Part shown: one piece after another, positions 19,401-27,930 of the stretch
How positions within the stretch are numbered: the stretch's first letter is position 1
How the letters are laid out: each line of letters opens with the position of its first letter
From: Gracilibacillus salitolerans
Lineage (GTDB): Bacteria; Bacillota; Bacilli; Bacillales; Amphibacillaceae
DNA: 64,000 bases
NCBI RefSeq assembly: GCF_009650095.1
Contig: NZ_CP045915.1
Location: 3,906,001 to 3,970,000 of the forward strand
Reading direction: 5' to 3'
The notes under the pieces: generated by a model
What the model was told of the DNA's origin: nothing
Database searches by the model: none
The model's input: only the letters and a program-made list of their open reading frames with translations
Program-made: the position numbers and the translations under genes

Positions 19401-19571
19401 GTAAGGAACGTCCATTCCCTGTCTTGCGCAAATATACACGCCTGTCACATGTTTATCTGCCATTTCTTTCAGTTGATAAGAAATCTCTTCTTCGGTTAAT
19501 TCTCCGTTCCAAAACCAAAATGGATGGATTCCGTATTCTGGGTTCGGTTGGTTGAAACTTTGAATATTCAT
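16425..19571 (-). CDS. GH106-like alpha-L-rhamnosidase
   Basis: Large glycosidase (about 1048 residues) resembling family GH106, in which inverting enzymes release alpha-L-rhamnose. The N-terminal opening HPFWFWNGELTEEE and a TIM-barrel region with DEYPYPSG, MFTDETHLLG and ECFHSVGW segments are characteristic; the C-terminal third has beta-sandwich domains with a HDVVEVMVNDVSLG-type galactose-binding fold. No signal peptide, so cytoplasmic. I place the start at ATG 19571 (or the ATG just before it) behind AAGGAGTGAA; a longer open frame would run through a cre-like operator. Rhamnose release fits rhamnogalacturonan or ulvan breakdown, together with the sulfatase. Confidence 0.75.
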   Translation of the reverse strand: MNIQSFNQPNPEYGIHPFWFWNGELTEEEISYQLKEMADKHVTGVYICARQGMDVPYLSDQWFDKVEYAIQIAASYGMDVWLYDEYPYPSGMAGGEVTLEHKDAKQTNLVHHAEKVNGEQKVRITLPWGKILFARAVPVKPDTKELKWEEAIDLKLKIGNSQVEHIYQKTGLTAYNQRRFFTYGPKKVLEWDAPNGSWEIHCFIEEEIEDFKYYGTFVDPLHKEAIQSFIQLTHDRYLEKLGPHFGKTVKGMFTDETHLLGRFPWSPQLVPYIKDTYGYDIREYLYLLITDAKDYAKIRYHYFQSIHVLLRDTYHKQIHDWCEKAGIDYVAEVPSARMSGQVYSHVPGGDSAHEKLGRSLDWIFKRYFFSMRANPKMISALSNQLNRDRALIECFHSVGWSMTLQDAKWMIDRLAVLGINFFNFHAFFYTLNSLVKHDAPPSQFIQNPYWKHYRKLGDYVSRISYLMSQGEVIRPIAVLDPTTSFWTKMANPFASFSYAGESEQEKATLENLKNDWADICLELTKGYKDYDHLDPEILWKAEIADGKIKIGKATYAVLILPPMTNLEKQAWKQIKLFLQQGGTVIANGLLPYEDIGEDTSHYQEMKQLFDEDDNKSQVNAYFIPFSNASEKTKPLFSLLENILDEEVFVDVKDQSQSFLVQHRKLDDSELLFVTNQEEGRHEVSLGLYKAKENHAYYLIDLERGERTLMSSVFRDGFSQIDLQFEPYQSYMVQIEKNSDPIATSEKEGKIIEIASKQEWQMETKEKNIVRFDSFHLNIAGSEVQQSQVTAKTFIDQCEDLSKNNSLPVSFKQLFGTPMKLHLNYPIEVNYQTNFIVENMPTDCTLMMDRKAISEDLSIYINHQKIDTESFQQMFVYDHNNIVSDIRRHLLEGENLIAIKGKVYKDWDGVVDPIYFRGDFGVQFNEEKTPILVEKPTTAHSLIGPFERLPFYAGTLEFTRNIELNPENTSYQINIEEIDDIHDVVEVMVNDVSLGVKAWSPYVWEISGDLLRNGENKIAIQITNTLAGLLEGKYFDYKKHELIDVRDTE

Positions 19572-19596
19572 CATTTCACTCCTTAAACCACGAATG

Positions 19597-19610
19597 TTAA
19601 ACGCTTTCAA
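19597..19610. promoter_or_regulatory. cre-like site upstream of the GH106-like gene
   Basis: The minus strand reads TGAAAGCGTTTAAC, 12 of 14 matches to the cre consensus, about 25 bp before the start codon. Confidence 0.5.
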
Positions 19611-19708
19611 CAAGAACTATATCGGATATAGCTATTCCCGACAATGATACATTTTTGATTTTAAAGTAAGACTTTTTTTATTAATTTCTCTTATTTTGAT
19701 TACATGAT

Positions 19709-22045
19709 CTAGCGATGAAGCGAACGAAACTCACTCGGAGTAACACCTTCACTCTTCTTGAAAAGGCGATTAAAATAACTGTGGCGATAACCAATATTTT
19801 GGGCCACTTGATTAATTTTCAAATCGGTATCGATCAGCATTTCTTTCGCCTTGTTCAAGCGAATGTTCGTTAAATAATCAATAAAATTCAAGCCTGTTAT
19901 GTCTTTAAATACTTTACTCAAAATAGAGGGATTTAATTTTACTTGTTCCGCACACTCATCTAGGGATATATCATTCATATAGTTTTCTTCTAACAGTTCT
20001 ATCACTTTTTCCACGATAATTTGCAATCTTTGATTTTTCTTTTGAGACAACTCATCAATCATAGGGTCGATTACTTTCACTTCAAACCACCGATTGATTT
20101 CTTCCATATCTTTGATCGCATTCAATTGCTGATACAAATTAGCTCCTTTATCGACAAAGTCATTCATTAAGCCGGATTGCATCGCTACCTGAAGAATACT
20201 TCCTAATAATTGGAATGCAGTCTGTTTAAAGAGTGCTTCGTTTGTGTAATTTGAAGTGATGGATTGAAAAAATGCTTGCAATAACCGTTTCGTCTCTTCT
20301 TTATCCCGTAACCTGATAGCTTGGGACATTTGCTTTTCGATATCAAAAGGATATTCGAGCGTTTCACTTTTCTTTGTTAAATAATCCATATTTTCTATCT
20401 CAATGATTTGATTATTTTCATGGACATTTCGAAAGCTCAGAGCATTTTTCGTCTCTTCAAAATGGTTATGGATCAGTTTAATACTATCCGTTCTTCTGCT
20501 GATACCAACGGATACATCCATCTTACATATTTGATTAATATATGTAATCATTTCTTCGCTTTTCTCTACAAGCTCTTTTTTTAATTCGTTATGCGACTTG
20601 CTATCGTCATACGTAATAAATACACCCAAAGACAAATCATGAAAATTAATGACATCTGCTTGAATACTTGCGTTTTGCATCAGTTCTTCGGTGATATTAC
20701 TAGCTACAAATGTAATAAGTCCTTCATCTTCTCCAAACTTATCTTTTACTTTGGAAAAGCCAAATAGTTGAATATACATCAAGATATAGCGATGGTTTTT
20801 AACCGTCCAACCAAAATGCTCCATGCGCTCGATTAATATACGCTCTGGATATGAATAGAAGAATCCTTGGATTAATTGCAATAAGAAGCCTTGACGCAAA
20901 TAAGGAAGCTGCCTTTTTATCTTTTTTTGCAGTTGTTCACTTTCCGTTGATAAATCCTCCCATGCTTCCTCTATTATTTCAAATTCACTAATCGTTTTTC
21001 GATCTCGATTTCGATTCATTTTTTCCAAGAGCTTTTTAACAGGTGCATACAGCTTATTCGAGACAAAGATAGTTAAAATAATAGCAATTAACAGCATACT
21101 CAAACTGATAATAAGAAATAACTTAGAAATAAATACAACTGGTTCGGTAATCGTTGATAAGGGCGCCACAGATATGTATTTCCAATCTTCCTGTAACCGC
21201 GAAATCGTATCATAGGTGACGGTGTATCGAAGTCCCTCCCATTCAAAAACAAAAGGCTCGTTTAAAGAGATATTCTGACCTATTTCTGTTAATACTTCAT
21301 TTTCTAAGGCAGTTAAATGACTCCGTCCATCCTCTGTAAAAATCCAATCTGTTTCATTTCTCTGAATAAAAACTGACCCCTCTTCATATGGTGATTTGAT
21401 TAGTTCCAGTAATGCTTCTTTATTCAGAAAGACAATGATAGACGCAGAGTCCGGTGAATTAAATGTGGTAATTTTATGTACTAACTTTATCGGAGCATAT
21501 CGATTTTCATACCCCGTCTCAATTGGGGTTAAATCCGATGTCCAGAATAAATTTCGATCATACTCATGTAATAAGCTCTCATAATGTTCTTTTTGTTCAT
21601 CCGTAGTTAAATGATAATAGCCATTTTTCGTAAAAACTAAAGGCTTTGGTTCATTGATAAATAATTCTACTCTTCCAATTAAAGGGTTAGATCCTTCCAT
21701 AACTAATAACGTATTATAGATTCGATATACGCTTTCATACTCGGTTACGACATCAACACTATTATATGTATTCATAAAATTGGAGTCCGATGCCCAATGT
21801 CCAAGTAGTAGCTCGATATTAGTTAAATGTTCATCAATTGTTTCAATTGTTTTATGTAAATAATTCTTATGCACTTCATGTAGCTCATTTTCCATTTGTG
21901 TCTTACTTACGATAAATAATACGAACGTAAAAATAATGCCTGGAAGACTTGTAACTAATAAAAAAACAATTAAATTTTTTCGGTAATTTTTATTTAATAG
22001 TAGATTAGCGATATATGTCCGATAGTTTTGGAGTTTTTGCTTCAA
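19709..22045 (-). CDS. Membrane-bound AraC-family sensor regulator
   Basis: One-component transcription regulator of 778 residues in the YesS/YtdP style. A membrane helix at about 23-47 and another at about 305-328 enclose an extracellular sensing region of some 255 residues (Cache-like). A cytoplasmic middle region and an AraC double helix-turn-helix (about 680-778, with NPSILSKVFK and GYRHSYFNRLFKKSEG) follow. Translation starts at TTG behind GGGAGGGAAAGGTTA. It lies between the GH106-sulfatase operon and the lplABC-like importer, so it probably activates one or both in response to an extracellular oligosaccharide. Confidence 0.88.
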   Translation of the reverse strand: MKQKLQNYRTYIANLLLNKNYRKNLIVFLLVTSLPGIIFTFVLFIVSKTQMENELHEVHKNYLHKTIETIDEHLTNIELLLGHWASDSNFMNTYNSVDVVTEYESVYRIYNTLLVMEGSNPLIGRVELFINEPKPLVFTKNGYYHLTTDEQKEHYESLLHEYDRNLFWTSDLTPIETGYENRYAPIKLVHKITTFNSPDSASIIVFLNKEALLELIKSPYEEGSVFIQRNETDWIFTEDGRSHLTALENEVLTEIGQNISLNEPFVFEWEGLRYTVTYDTISRLQEDWKYISVAPLSTITEPVVFISKLFLIISLSMLLIAIILTIFVSNKLYAPVKKLLEKMNRNRDRKTISEFEIIEEAWEDLSTESEQLQKKIKRQLPYLRQGFLLQLIQGFFYSYPERILIERMEHFGWTVKNHRYILMYIQLFGFSKVKDKFGEDEGLITFVASNITEELMQNASIQADVINFHDLSLGVFITYDDSKSHNELKKELVEKSEEMITYINQICKMDVSVGISRRTDSIKLIHNHFEETKNALSFRNVHENNQIIEIENMDYLTKKSETLEYPFDIEKQMSQAIRLRDKEETKRLLQAFFQSITSNYTNEALFKQTAFQLLGSILQVAMQSGLMNDFVDKGANLYQQLNAIKDMEEINRWFEVKVIDPMIDELSQKKNQRLQIIVEKVIELLEENYMNDISLDECAEQVKLNPSILSKVFKDITGLNFIDYLTNIRLNKAKEMLIDTDLKINQVAQNIGYRHSYFNRLFKKSEGVTPSEFRSLHR

Positions 22046-22114
22046 TAACCTTTCCCTCCCTCTCTATAAAGTGAGACTTCCATCAGTGGAAGTCTTATCA
22101 ATGCTACACCGCAA

Positions 22115-22128
22115 TAAAAGCGTTTACA
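22115..22128. promoter_or_regulatory. cre-like site upstream of the AraC sensor gene
   Basis: TAAAAGCGTTTACA, 13 of 14 matches to the cre consensus, about 70 bp before the TTG start at 22045. Confidence 0.5.
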
Positions 22129-22152
22129 TTATTTTAGCATATATCCTAAGAT

Positions 22153-22193
22153 TAAAAAATCTCTCTACTAGTAGAATAGCAGAGAGATTTTTT
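22153..22193. terminator. Bidirectional-looking terminator after the lplA-like gene
   Basis: AAAAAATCTCTCT and its complement AGAGAGATTTTTT frame a 14-nt loop; it lies 13 bp beyond the lipoprotein gene stop and ends the leftward importer operon. Confidence 0.85.
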
Positions 22194-22205
22194 AAACTCT
22201 TAATT

Positions 22206-23750
22206 TTAGCGTGCTTGATATGCCTCATTCATTTCTTCCGTCATTGCTTGCATATCTGGGTCTTGTTCAAGTTCTTCGACTAAGCTATCCCATGCCTCCA
22301 TTGACTCCGAACCAAGGATAATCTTAGTCTTCAAGTCTTGTAACTTTTTCTCTAACTCAGGTAAATAAGTTTGACCAGTTTCAGAAAATAAGCCTAAGCT
22401 TACATCAGGAACACTAGTCTCTTCTCTGGCATCCTGAATTTCTTGGTATAGCTCTTGAGCTTCTTCTGGGAACGTTGGTTTGACAGAGCTTGCATAAGGA
22501 TCAGATACATAAACGATTTGGTTAAAGTCACCGATAGCATCTTCTTGGGCTTTTTCTGTGTTGATCACTACTTCCCCGTCTTCTACTGTGTGGTGAACAC
22601 CTTCAATACCGTGTCGATGTAACTGAAATACATCATCTTCCATCCAGTCATTAATCATTTGCAAGATTGTTTTCATTTTTTCTTCCGGTACACTTTTCGA
22701 AATAACATTGACGCTAGCAAAACCAGGTCCTGCCGGATTATATCCATTCACTTCTTCAAGTGGATATAGGCTGGTAAACTCAAAATCTGGGTTGATACTT
22801 TTTAACGTATCGTATACTTCCTGAAAAGCACCTGCTTTTTCACTTAACATACCAGCTTCCCCACTTTTGAACATTTCTTGTGACTGACTATTCTGTAGCG
22901 ATGCAAAATCTTCCGGAATTAATCCATCTTGATAGGCATTACTTAGAAACTCAATAGCATCACGAGTTTCTGGTAATAATGCTGTGTGGATCAGTTCGCC
23001 ATCTACATCTTTCCATTGACCAGTAGCACCAGTAAAGATACCTTCAAAAACACCCATATTACCCATATCAGTTGGATTAACATAGCCCGCATAACCGATT
23101 GTATCATCTTCACCATTCTGATCTGGATCATCATGAGTAAATGCTCTCATCACTTCATATAACTCATCTGAAGTTTCTGGGATTTCCATTCCCAGATTAT
23201 CTAACCAGTCTTTTCTAAGAGAAAAGAATGTTTCACCTTCAGACGGCCTTGGACGTGGGATACCATAATTTGCACCATCCAAACTTGTCAGTTCCCAAGC
23301 GATATCAGCAATACCTTCTTTTATATTTGGGTAATCATCAATATAGGGAGAAACATCCCAAAAAGCACCTTGTTGTGCAGCTTGACGATAAACCGGACTA
23401 AACGGATCTGGTACCAACATTAAATCTGGCAGGTCACCTGAAGCTAACATGACATTAAATTTTTCCTCATAGTTGTTCGCTGAAACCCATTCAATACTTA
23501 AATCTGTATTTGTCCCTTCCTCGATTGCCTGCTCCACTTCACCATCTTGTTCAGGTGGAGTCGGACTAAAGAAGTGACTCATAACCCTTACTTCGGCAGG
23601 ATCAGAATCATTTGCAGCTTCTTCTTCACCATTTTCTGTTTCATTACTACCCCCATTATTATCGCTACTACTTTCCTCATCATTGCCATTGCATGCTACT
23701 AAAATAGATAAGAACAATACCATTAACATAAGCAAACCTTTTTTCAACAT
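22206..23750 (-). CDS. LplA-type sugar-binding lipoprotein
   Basis: Extracellular substrate-binding protein of the LplA/YtcQ type, 514 residues. Lipobox LVAC (Cys20), acidic low-complexity linker (about 24-50), then a two-lobe fold that carries the DDPDQNGEDDTIG calcium-site-like segment typical of this group. ATG follows GGAGGGTTAAT. It is the last gene after two permeases, so the importer is read lplB-lplC-lplA. Substrate is presumably an oligosaccharide processed by the neighbouring GH106-like enzyme and sulfatase. Confidence 0.9.
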   Translation of the reverse strand: MLKKGLLMLMVLFLSILVACNGNDEESSSDNNGGSNETENGEEEAANDSDPAEVRVMSHFFSPTPPEQDGEVEQAIEEGTNTDLSIEWVSANNYEEKFNVMLASGDLPDLMLVPDPFSPVYRQAAQQGAFWDVSPYIDDYPNIKEGIADIAWELTSLDGANYGIPRPRPSEGETFFSLRKDWLDNLGMEIPETSDELYEVMRAFTHDDPDQNGEDDTIGYAGYVNPTDMGNMGVFEGIFTGATGQWKDVDGELIHTALLPETRDAIEFLSNAYQDGLIPEDFASLQNSQSQEMFKSGEAGMLSEKAGAFQEVYDTLKSINPDFEFTSLYPLEEVNGYNPAGPGFASVNVISKSVPEEKMKTILQMINDWMEDDVFQLHRHGIEGVHHTVEDGEVVINTEKAQEDAIGDFNQIVYVSDPYASSVKPTFPEEAQELYQEIQDAREETSVPDVSLGLFSETGQTYLPELEKKLQDLKTKIILGSESMEAWDSLVEELEQDPDMQAMTEEMNEAYQAR

Positions 23751-23802
23751 ATTAACCCTCCTATTTTTTAAAACTATTTATCAATTCATACCGATACCTT
23801 AT

Positions 23803-24675
23803 TTATTCTTTAATCGATCCAATCATCACCCCTTTAGCAAAGTGTTTTTGTAGAAATGGATATATCATAAGGATCGGTACAATAGCAATAACAACTGCTG
23901 CCATCTTTAATGTTTCACTTGGTGGCGGCTGCAGGAGTGGGTCGACATCTCCTAAACTACTACTGGATGCATCAATTAACATATTCTGCAACAATACTTG
24001 AATAGGCCACTTGCTTGATTCATTTAAATATAACAAGGCATTAAAATATTGATTCCAATATTGCACCGCAAAAAATAAGCCAAATGCTGCTATCGATGGA
24101 AGAGATAATGGCAAAATAATTTTAATCCATGCAGTCAAATCATTACATCCATCAATCGTCGCAGCTTCTACTAACGTATCGGGAATACTGTCATAAAAAC
24201 CTTTCATTAAAATAACAAACCAACCATTGGATAACGAAACTAAAATGACAGACCATAAGCTATTGATTAACCCTAACTCTTTGACAAGCAGATAGTTAGG
24301 AATAATGCCAGGATTAAATAAAATCGTAAACAATACTAATAACAAAATAAACTTTCTACCTTTAAATTTCTTCCTTGATAAAGCATAAGCAAATGACGAG
24401 GTAATCACTAAACTACAGGCAGTACCTACAACGGTTAGAAAGGTACTCACCCCTAATGATTGAACAAATGCCCCAGATGAGAGTAGATACTCATAAGATG
24501 CTAATGACCAGTTTTCCGGGAAGAGAACCATACTCTTTTGTAAGTATTCAATCGGATCTGTAAAGGATACCACGACCACATAATAGATTGGAAAGATCGT
24601 CACAATAGACATAATTCCTAGAAAAATCAAGTTGGATACGTCAAACACTTTATCGCCTACACTTTTTTTAATCAT
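23803..24675 (-). CDS. ABC importer permease, LplC/YtcP type
   Basis: Permease subunit with six helices (290 residues from the chosen start). The EAA loop is seen as EAATIDGCND about residues 180-190. I start at ATG 24675 behind AAAGGAGTGCAGGAA; the longer frame would overlap the upstream permease gene by 23 bp and lacks a ribosome site. Partner of the LplB-type permease 16 bp upstream. Confidence 0.9.
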   Translation of the reverse strand: MIKKSVGDKVFDVSNLIFLGIMSIVTIFPIYYVVVVSFTDPIEYLQKSMVLFPENWSLASYEYLLSSGAFVQSLGVSTFLTVVGTACSLVITSSFAYALSRKKFKGRKFILLLVLFTILFNPGIIPNYLLVKELGLINSLWSVILVSLSNGWFVILMKGFYDSIPDTLVEAATIDGCNDLTAWIKIILPLSLPSIAAFGLFFAVQYWNQYFNALLYLNESSKWPIQVLLQNMLIDASSSSLGDVDPLLQPPPSETLKMAAVVIAIVPILMIYPFLQKHFAKGVMIGSIKE

Positions 24676-24691
24676 TTCCTGCACTCCTTTC

Positions 24692-25660
24692 CTAGTAAAT
24701 TCCCTCTTCACCAAACTTTTTAGACATCTTATTGGCTATTACTACTAAAACCAATCCCACAAATGATTTAAACAGCCCTACAGCCGTACTGTAACTAAAT
24801 TGACCTTGTTGAATACCCACACGATAAACATAGGTATCAAATACTTCCGCCACCTCGGAAACAGCGCCATTATACATAAGGAATACTTGCTCAAATCCTA
24901 CTTCCATGACATCTCCCAAGCGAAGGATAAGTAATATAATGATGACATTTCGAATCGCAGGTAATGTCACATGCCAAATTTGACGAAATCTATTTGCACC
25001 ATCAATTCTCGCTGCTTCATACAACTCAGTATTTACTCCGGCAATAGCTGCTAGAAAAATAATGGTTCCCCAACCTGCTTCCTTCCAAACCGACTGTCCA
25101 GTAAGTAAAAACCAGAAAATATCCGAATTGGTGAGAAAATCAAATTTTTCAAAACCAAAAAACACAAACAGTTGATTGATGACCCCTTCAGATTTTGACA
25201 ATAACATAAAGGTTAAACTAGCAATAATAACCCACGATAGAAAGTGTGGTAAATAAACAATCGATTGTACTGTTCGTTTATAAAATTGATTTCTCACCTC
25301 ATTTAATAAAAGTGAAAGAATAATTGGTAAAGGAAAAAAGAAAAGTAAATTCAAAAAGCTAATAGCTAGCGTATTTCTTAATAACATGAAAAAGTCCTGA
25401 TTTCCAAATAACCTTTGAAAATGCTGCCAACCTACCCAGGGACTTTCAACATATCCTAAGAAAGGAGAAAAATCTTTAAACGCAATAGAAATGCCCCACA
25501 TCGGAACATATTTAAATAGGAGAAAATAAATTAAACCCGGTAATGCTAGCAGGTAAAGATATTTATCCCTTGATAATTGTGATAAAAATTTTTTTGCTTT
25601 ACTTTTAGGTTTTGCGTTATCCATTAATTCCTTTTCATTTAATTCTTTTGCCCTTTCCAT
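24692..25660 (-). CDS. ABC importer permease, LplB/YteP type
   Basis: Permease with an N-terminal charged tail and six helices, 322 residues. The motif YLYLLALPGLIYFLLFKYVPM near the N terminus is typical of LplB-like proteins, and the EAA loop reads EAARIDGANRF about residue 215. Start taken as ATG 25660 behind GAGGAGGGATTTAAAA rather than the TTG inside the ribosome site. First gene of a three-gene importer operon; its ATPase must be supplied from elsewhere. In Bacillus subtilis the YteP/YtcP/YtcQ homologues import rhamnogalacturonan-derived saccharides, consistent with the enzymes nearby. Confidence 0.9.
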   Translation of the reverse strand: MERAKELNEKELMDNAKPKSKAKKFLSQLSRDKYLYLLALPGLIYFLLFKYVPMWGISIAFKDFSPFLGYVESPWVGWQHFQRLFGNQDFFMLLRNTLAISFLNLLFFFPLPIILSLLLNEVRNQFYKRTVQSIVYLPHFLSWVIIASLTFMLLSKSEGVINQLFVFFGFEKFDFLTNSDIFWFLLTGQSVWKEAGWGTIIFLAAIAGVNTELYEAARIDGANRFRQIWHVTLPAIRNVIIILLILRLGDVMEVGFEQVFLMYNGAVSEVAEVFDTYVYRVGIQQGQFSYSTAVGLFKSFVGLVLVVIANKMSKKFGEEGIY

Positions 25661-25882
25661 TTTTAAATCCCTCCTCAATCAGACCATTTATGCATGCGCT
25701 TACAATTTTGTTATTACATTCTTTGTAAAGTGACAAAAGGTATGCTTTTAATGTAAACAGTTGAAATATTTCCTGCAATAATACTCTTTTTATTTCTTGA
25801 ATAATCGGATTAACACTTTTTTTATAACTTAGTCTTTTTTTTATAAAGACTGCTCTATCAAGGCTACAAGGTTCATATCTCA

Positions 25883-25918
25883 CAAAAAAATAATGTCTTT
25901 CCTCAATTGGAAAGACAT
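25883..25918 (-). terminator. Terminator at the end of the second yesL
   Basis: A 10-bp stem (ATGTCTTTCC and complement) followed by a T-rich tail with seven consecutive T on the minus strand; it starts at the stop codon of the YesL paralogue. Confidence 0.8.
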
Positions 25919-25919
25919 G

Positions 25920-26603
25920 TTAATCTACTATTTTTAACCTAGATGTGAACCGGTGGAAACCGAGGAAAGAAACAAATGCAATGGTAGAACCAATAAAAAA
26001 TGGGACAAGGAAAGAAAAGTAAGTACTGCTCAGATAAATAAGCAACCCGCTTACTACGATAATTTCAATCGTCAGAATCGGATTTATGACTGTAAAGAAC
26101 ATAGCATTTTTTAAAATAGTAAGTGTTCGCGATTGGAAATGAACCGTGATCGAAAAAAAGTGAATCGTAAACACAAATAATATAGCAAGCAAAAGATAAA
26201 ATAAATAGGTGAATATTTCTAGTGAGTTGAAAGTTAAGATATAATAGTAAAAGAACATCGAGCTCCATATCAAGGTAATAAATAATCCACCTTTTAGGCT
26301 GTCCAGATAATTTTGCTTATAATATTCCCAAAATCCTTTTACTATATTTACATCTTCTCCTAAAACCCACCGACGAACTACAGCGAATAAAGCAGTTGTA
26401 GCTGGGAAAGTAACAATGGGTACTAAAATAACTAACAGCACAAAAAAAATGATTAACTCTCCTATATAACTGGCCAGTAACATATTAAATACTACAATTG
26501 CTACAGGTAAGTTAAAGAGAAACCATAATAGATTCACACTTGCAATCCGGGTTAACCAAAGCGAAATTTTGTAAAAAACACCCCAAATTCCCCTTATTTC
26601 CAT
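25920..26603 (-). CDS. YesL-like membrane protein (DUF624), second copy
   Basis: Membrane protein of 227 residues with about five helices. The DUF624 features are present: an N-terminal WLTRIASVNLLWFLFNLP stretch, FPATTALFAVVRRW about residues 65-80, and a hydrophobic C-terminal half. ATG at 26603 lies behind GAAGGTGCCGCAT; a GTG three codons earlier is too close to that site. It has its own terminator and a perfect cre-consensus site upstream, so it appears monocistronic, just ahead of the lplABC-like importer. Function of the family unknown. Confidence 0.85.
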   Translation of the reverse strand: MEIRGIWGVFYKISLWLTRIASVNLLWFLFNLPVAIVVFNMLLASYIGELIIFFVLLVILVPIVTFPATTALFAVVRRWVLGEDVNIVKGFWEYYKQNYLDSLKGGLFITLIWSSMFFYYYILTFNSLEIFTYLFYLLLAILFVFTIHFFSITVHFQSRTLTILKNAMFFTVINPILTIEIIVVSGLLIYLSSTYFSFLVPFFIGSTIAFVSFLGFHRFTSRLKIVD

Positions 26604-26706
26604 ATGCGGCACCTTCTTTGAACATAAATCTTTAAAATGGATTGTAAAACAGCTAACCAGCTAGCTTTTAAAAGAACTATTGATATGATATAAACTCACC
26701 TCGAAT

Positions 26707-26720
26707 TGAAAGCGATATCA
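26707..26720. promoter_or_regulatory. cre site upstream of the second yesL
   Basis: TGAAAGCGATATCA matches the CcpA consensus TGWNANCGNTNWCA at all 14 positions, about 104 bp before the YesL start codon. Confidence 0.6.
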
Positions 26721-26749
26721 CAGCGAGTCAACATTATCACATTCAAGGT

Positions 26750-26795
26750 AAAAAAGGAAGTTGAATTCAGTAGATATCTAATATCTACTCAACTT
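26750..26795 (-). terminator. Leftward terminator below the SEC-C remnant
   Basis: Arms AAGTTGA/TCAACTT and AGTAGATAT/ATATCTACT, then CTTCC and six T on the minus strand. It stands where a terminator for the SEC-C gene remnant would be expected. Confidence 0.6.
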
Positions 26796-26872
26796 GAGAG
26801 GATATACTTAACCATGATTTATACCTTCTAAAAATACCTTCACCTCACCCAATTTCGAGGAGTGGCACCAGG

Positions 26873-26986
26873 TTAACGCCCGTAACACTTCTTGTATTTC
26901 TTCCCGCTACCGTATGGACATGGCTCATTTCTGCCTACCTTTGATGACATTACAAACATTTTTCTCATTGAAATTAATGAATGCAT
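26873..26986 (-). pseudogene. Remnant of a SEC-C zinc-motif protein
   Basis: A 37-residue open frame whose last 20 residues read [20 protein letters not shown], the SEC-C zinc-binding motif (CPxGSGKKxKxC) found at the C terminus of SecA and many small proteins. The frame is closed by a stop a few codons upstream of its first ATG and has no ribosome site. The remaining body of the host protein is missing, so I call it the surviving 3-prime end of a decayed gene. Remaining sequence 26987-27173 holds no other recognisable gene. Confidence 0.75.
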
Positions 26987-27173
26987 CGAATAATGAAGAC
27001 ATCATAATTAATCGATGTCATCATTACCAACAAGGATTGATCCACAAGTTCAGCAATCGCGCCTTATTGTTGAATAGTAATGTGAAGCAAATGGACCTGT
27101 TGTTTTTCGGGTTTCTTCTTCAACATTAGCCCCCGTTACTTTAAGTAGCTTTCTTCACAAATAATTGGCAAGT

Positions 27174-27719
27174 TTAGTTTAATAGCTTTTCTACCCTTTC
27201 TTTCACTTCAAGCGGTAAAGACTGTTTCAGTGCTTTTTCTAACAATTGTGGATATATTATTCCATTAGTTCTTAAAAAATTTTCAATAAGCAACGCTTTT
27301 TCTTGTTTGTTTGGAATTAACCAATATAGGATATACCAATCTTCGAGTGAACATAAAGGGATATCCACTCCATTTATTTTTTTATGGGTTACAATAGATT
27401 CCTGTTGCAGTGATATTTTATAAATCCCTTCGTCATGTTGTATTGCAAATCCACCCATGACATCAATATCAATACCGTTAATTCTATATTTAGAGAAATT
27501 CATTGTGCGAAAAGGGTGAGAACTTAATGCTTCTTTCGCTTTCCCAATCGATGACATTATTTCATTTAATTTGGTTGCATTTGTTTCATCTACCAAAATA
27601 TCTATATCATTAGGTTTATCAATTATTTTATAAAAACTAAGTAGAAGTGAACCACCAACTCCCCAAATTATATTCTTGTTTTTTAATCTGTCGCCGATAA
27701 AAGATAATGTCTTTAGCAT
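27174..27719 (-). CDS. MNT-type nucleotidyltransferase-like protein
   Basis: Cytoplasmic protein of 181 residues with the nucleotidyltransferase fold hallmarks: GVGGSLLL (about 20-27), the metal-binding pair in NDIDILVD (D38, D40 region) and a later acidic residue in GIDIDVMGG (about 75). Related proteins transfer nucleotides to antibiotics or to partner toxins, or are of unknown role. ATG follows CAGGAGAATAAT. No partner HEPN gene is adjacent. Substrate unknown. Confidence 0.75.
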   Translation of the reverse strand: MLKTLSFIGDRLKNKNIIWGVGGSLLLSFYKIIDKPNDIDILVDETNATKLNEIMSSIGKAKEALSSHPFRTMNFSKYRINGIDIDVMGGFAIQHDEGIYKISLQQESIVTHKKINGVDIPLCSLEDWYILYWLIPNKQEKALLIENFLRTNGIIYPQLLEKALKQSLPLEVKERVEKLLN

Positions 27720-27930
27720 ATTATTCTCCTGACATTCATGGATATTTTAAAGAACTGTTACGCCATTATACAAAGACTATAGCAAGGAAAAAATTAAAAT
27801 GTTTATTCAAGTATTCTGCCATTTAGTACAGGAAGCGATTACTCTCTTAAACAATCGCACCATATAGTTTGAGTGCGTTTTTTCACAAACAAGCTTTATT
27901 TCACAAGGTGCATATACGCACCAACTAGTA

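Noticed and set aside
25635..25883. 82-codon minus-strand frame between yesL and lplB
   Set aside because: It overlaps the permease start, lacks a ribosome site and reads like non-coding AT-rich sequence.
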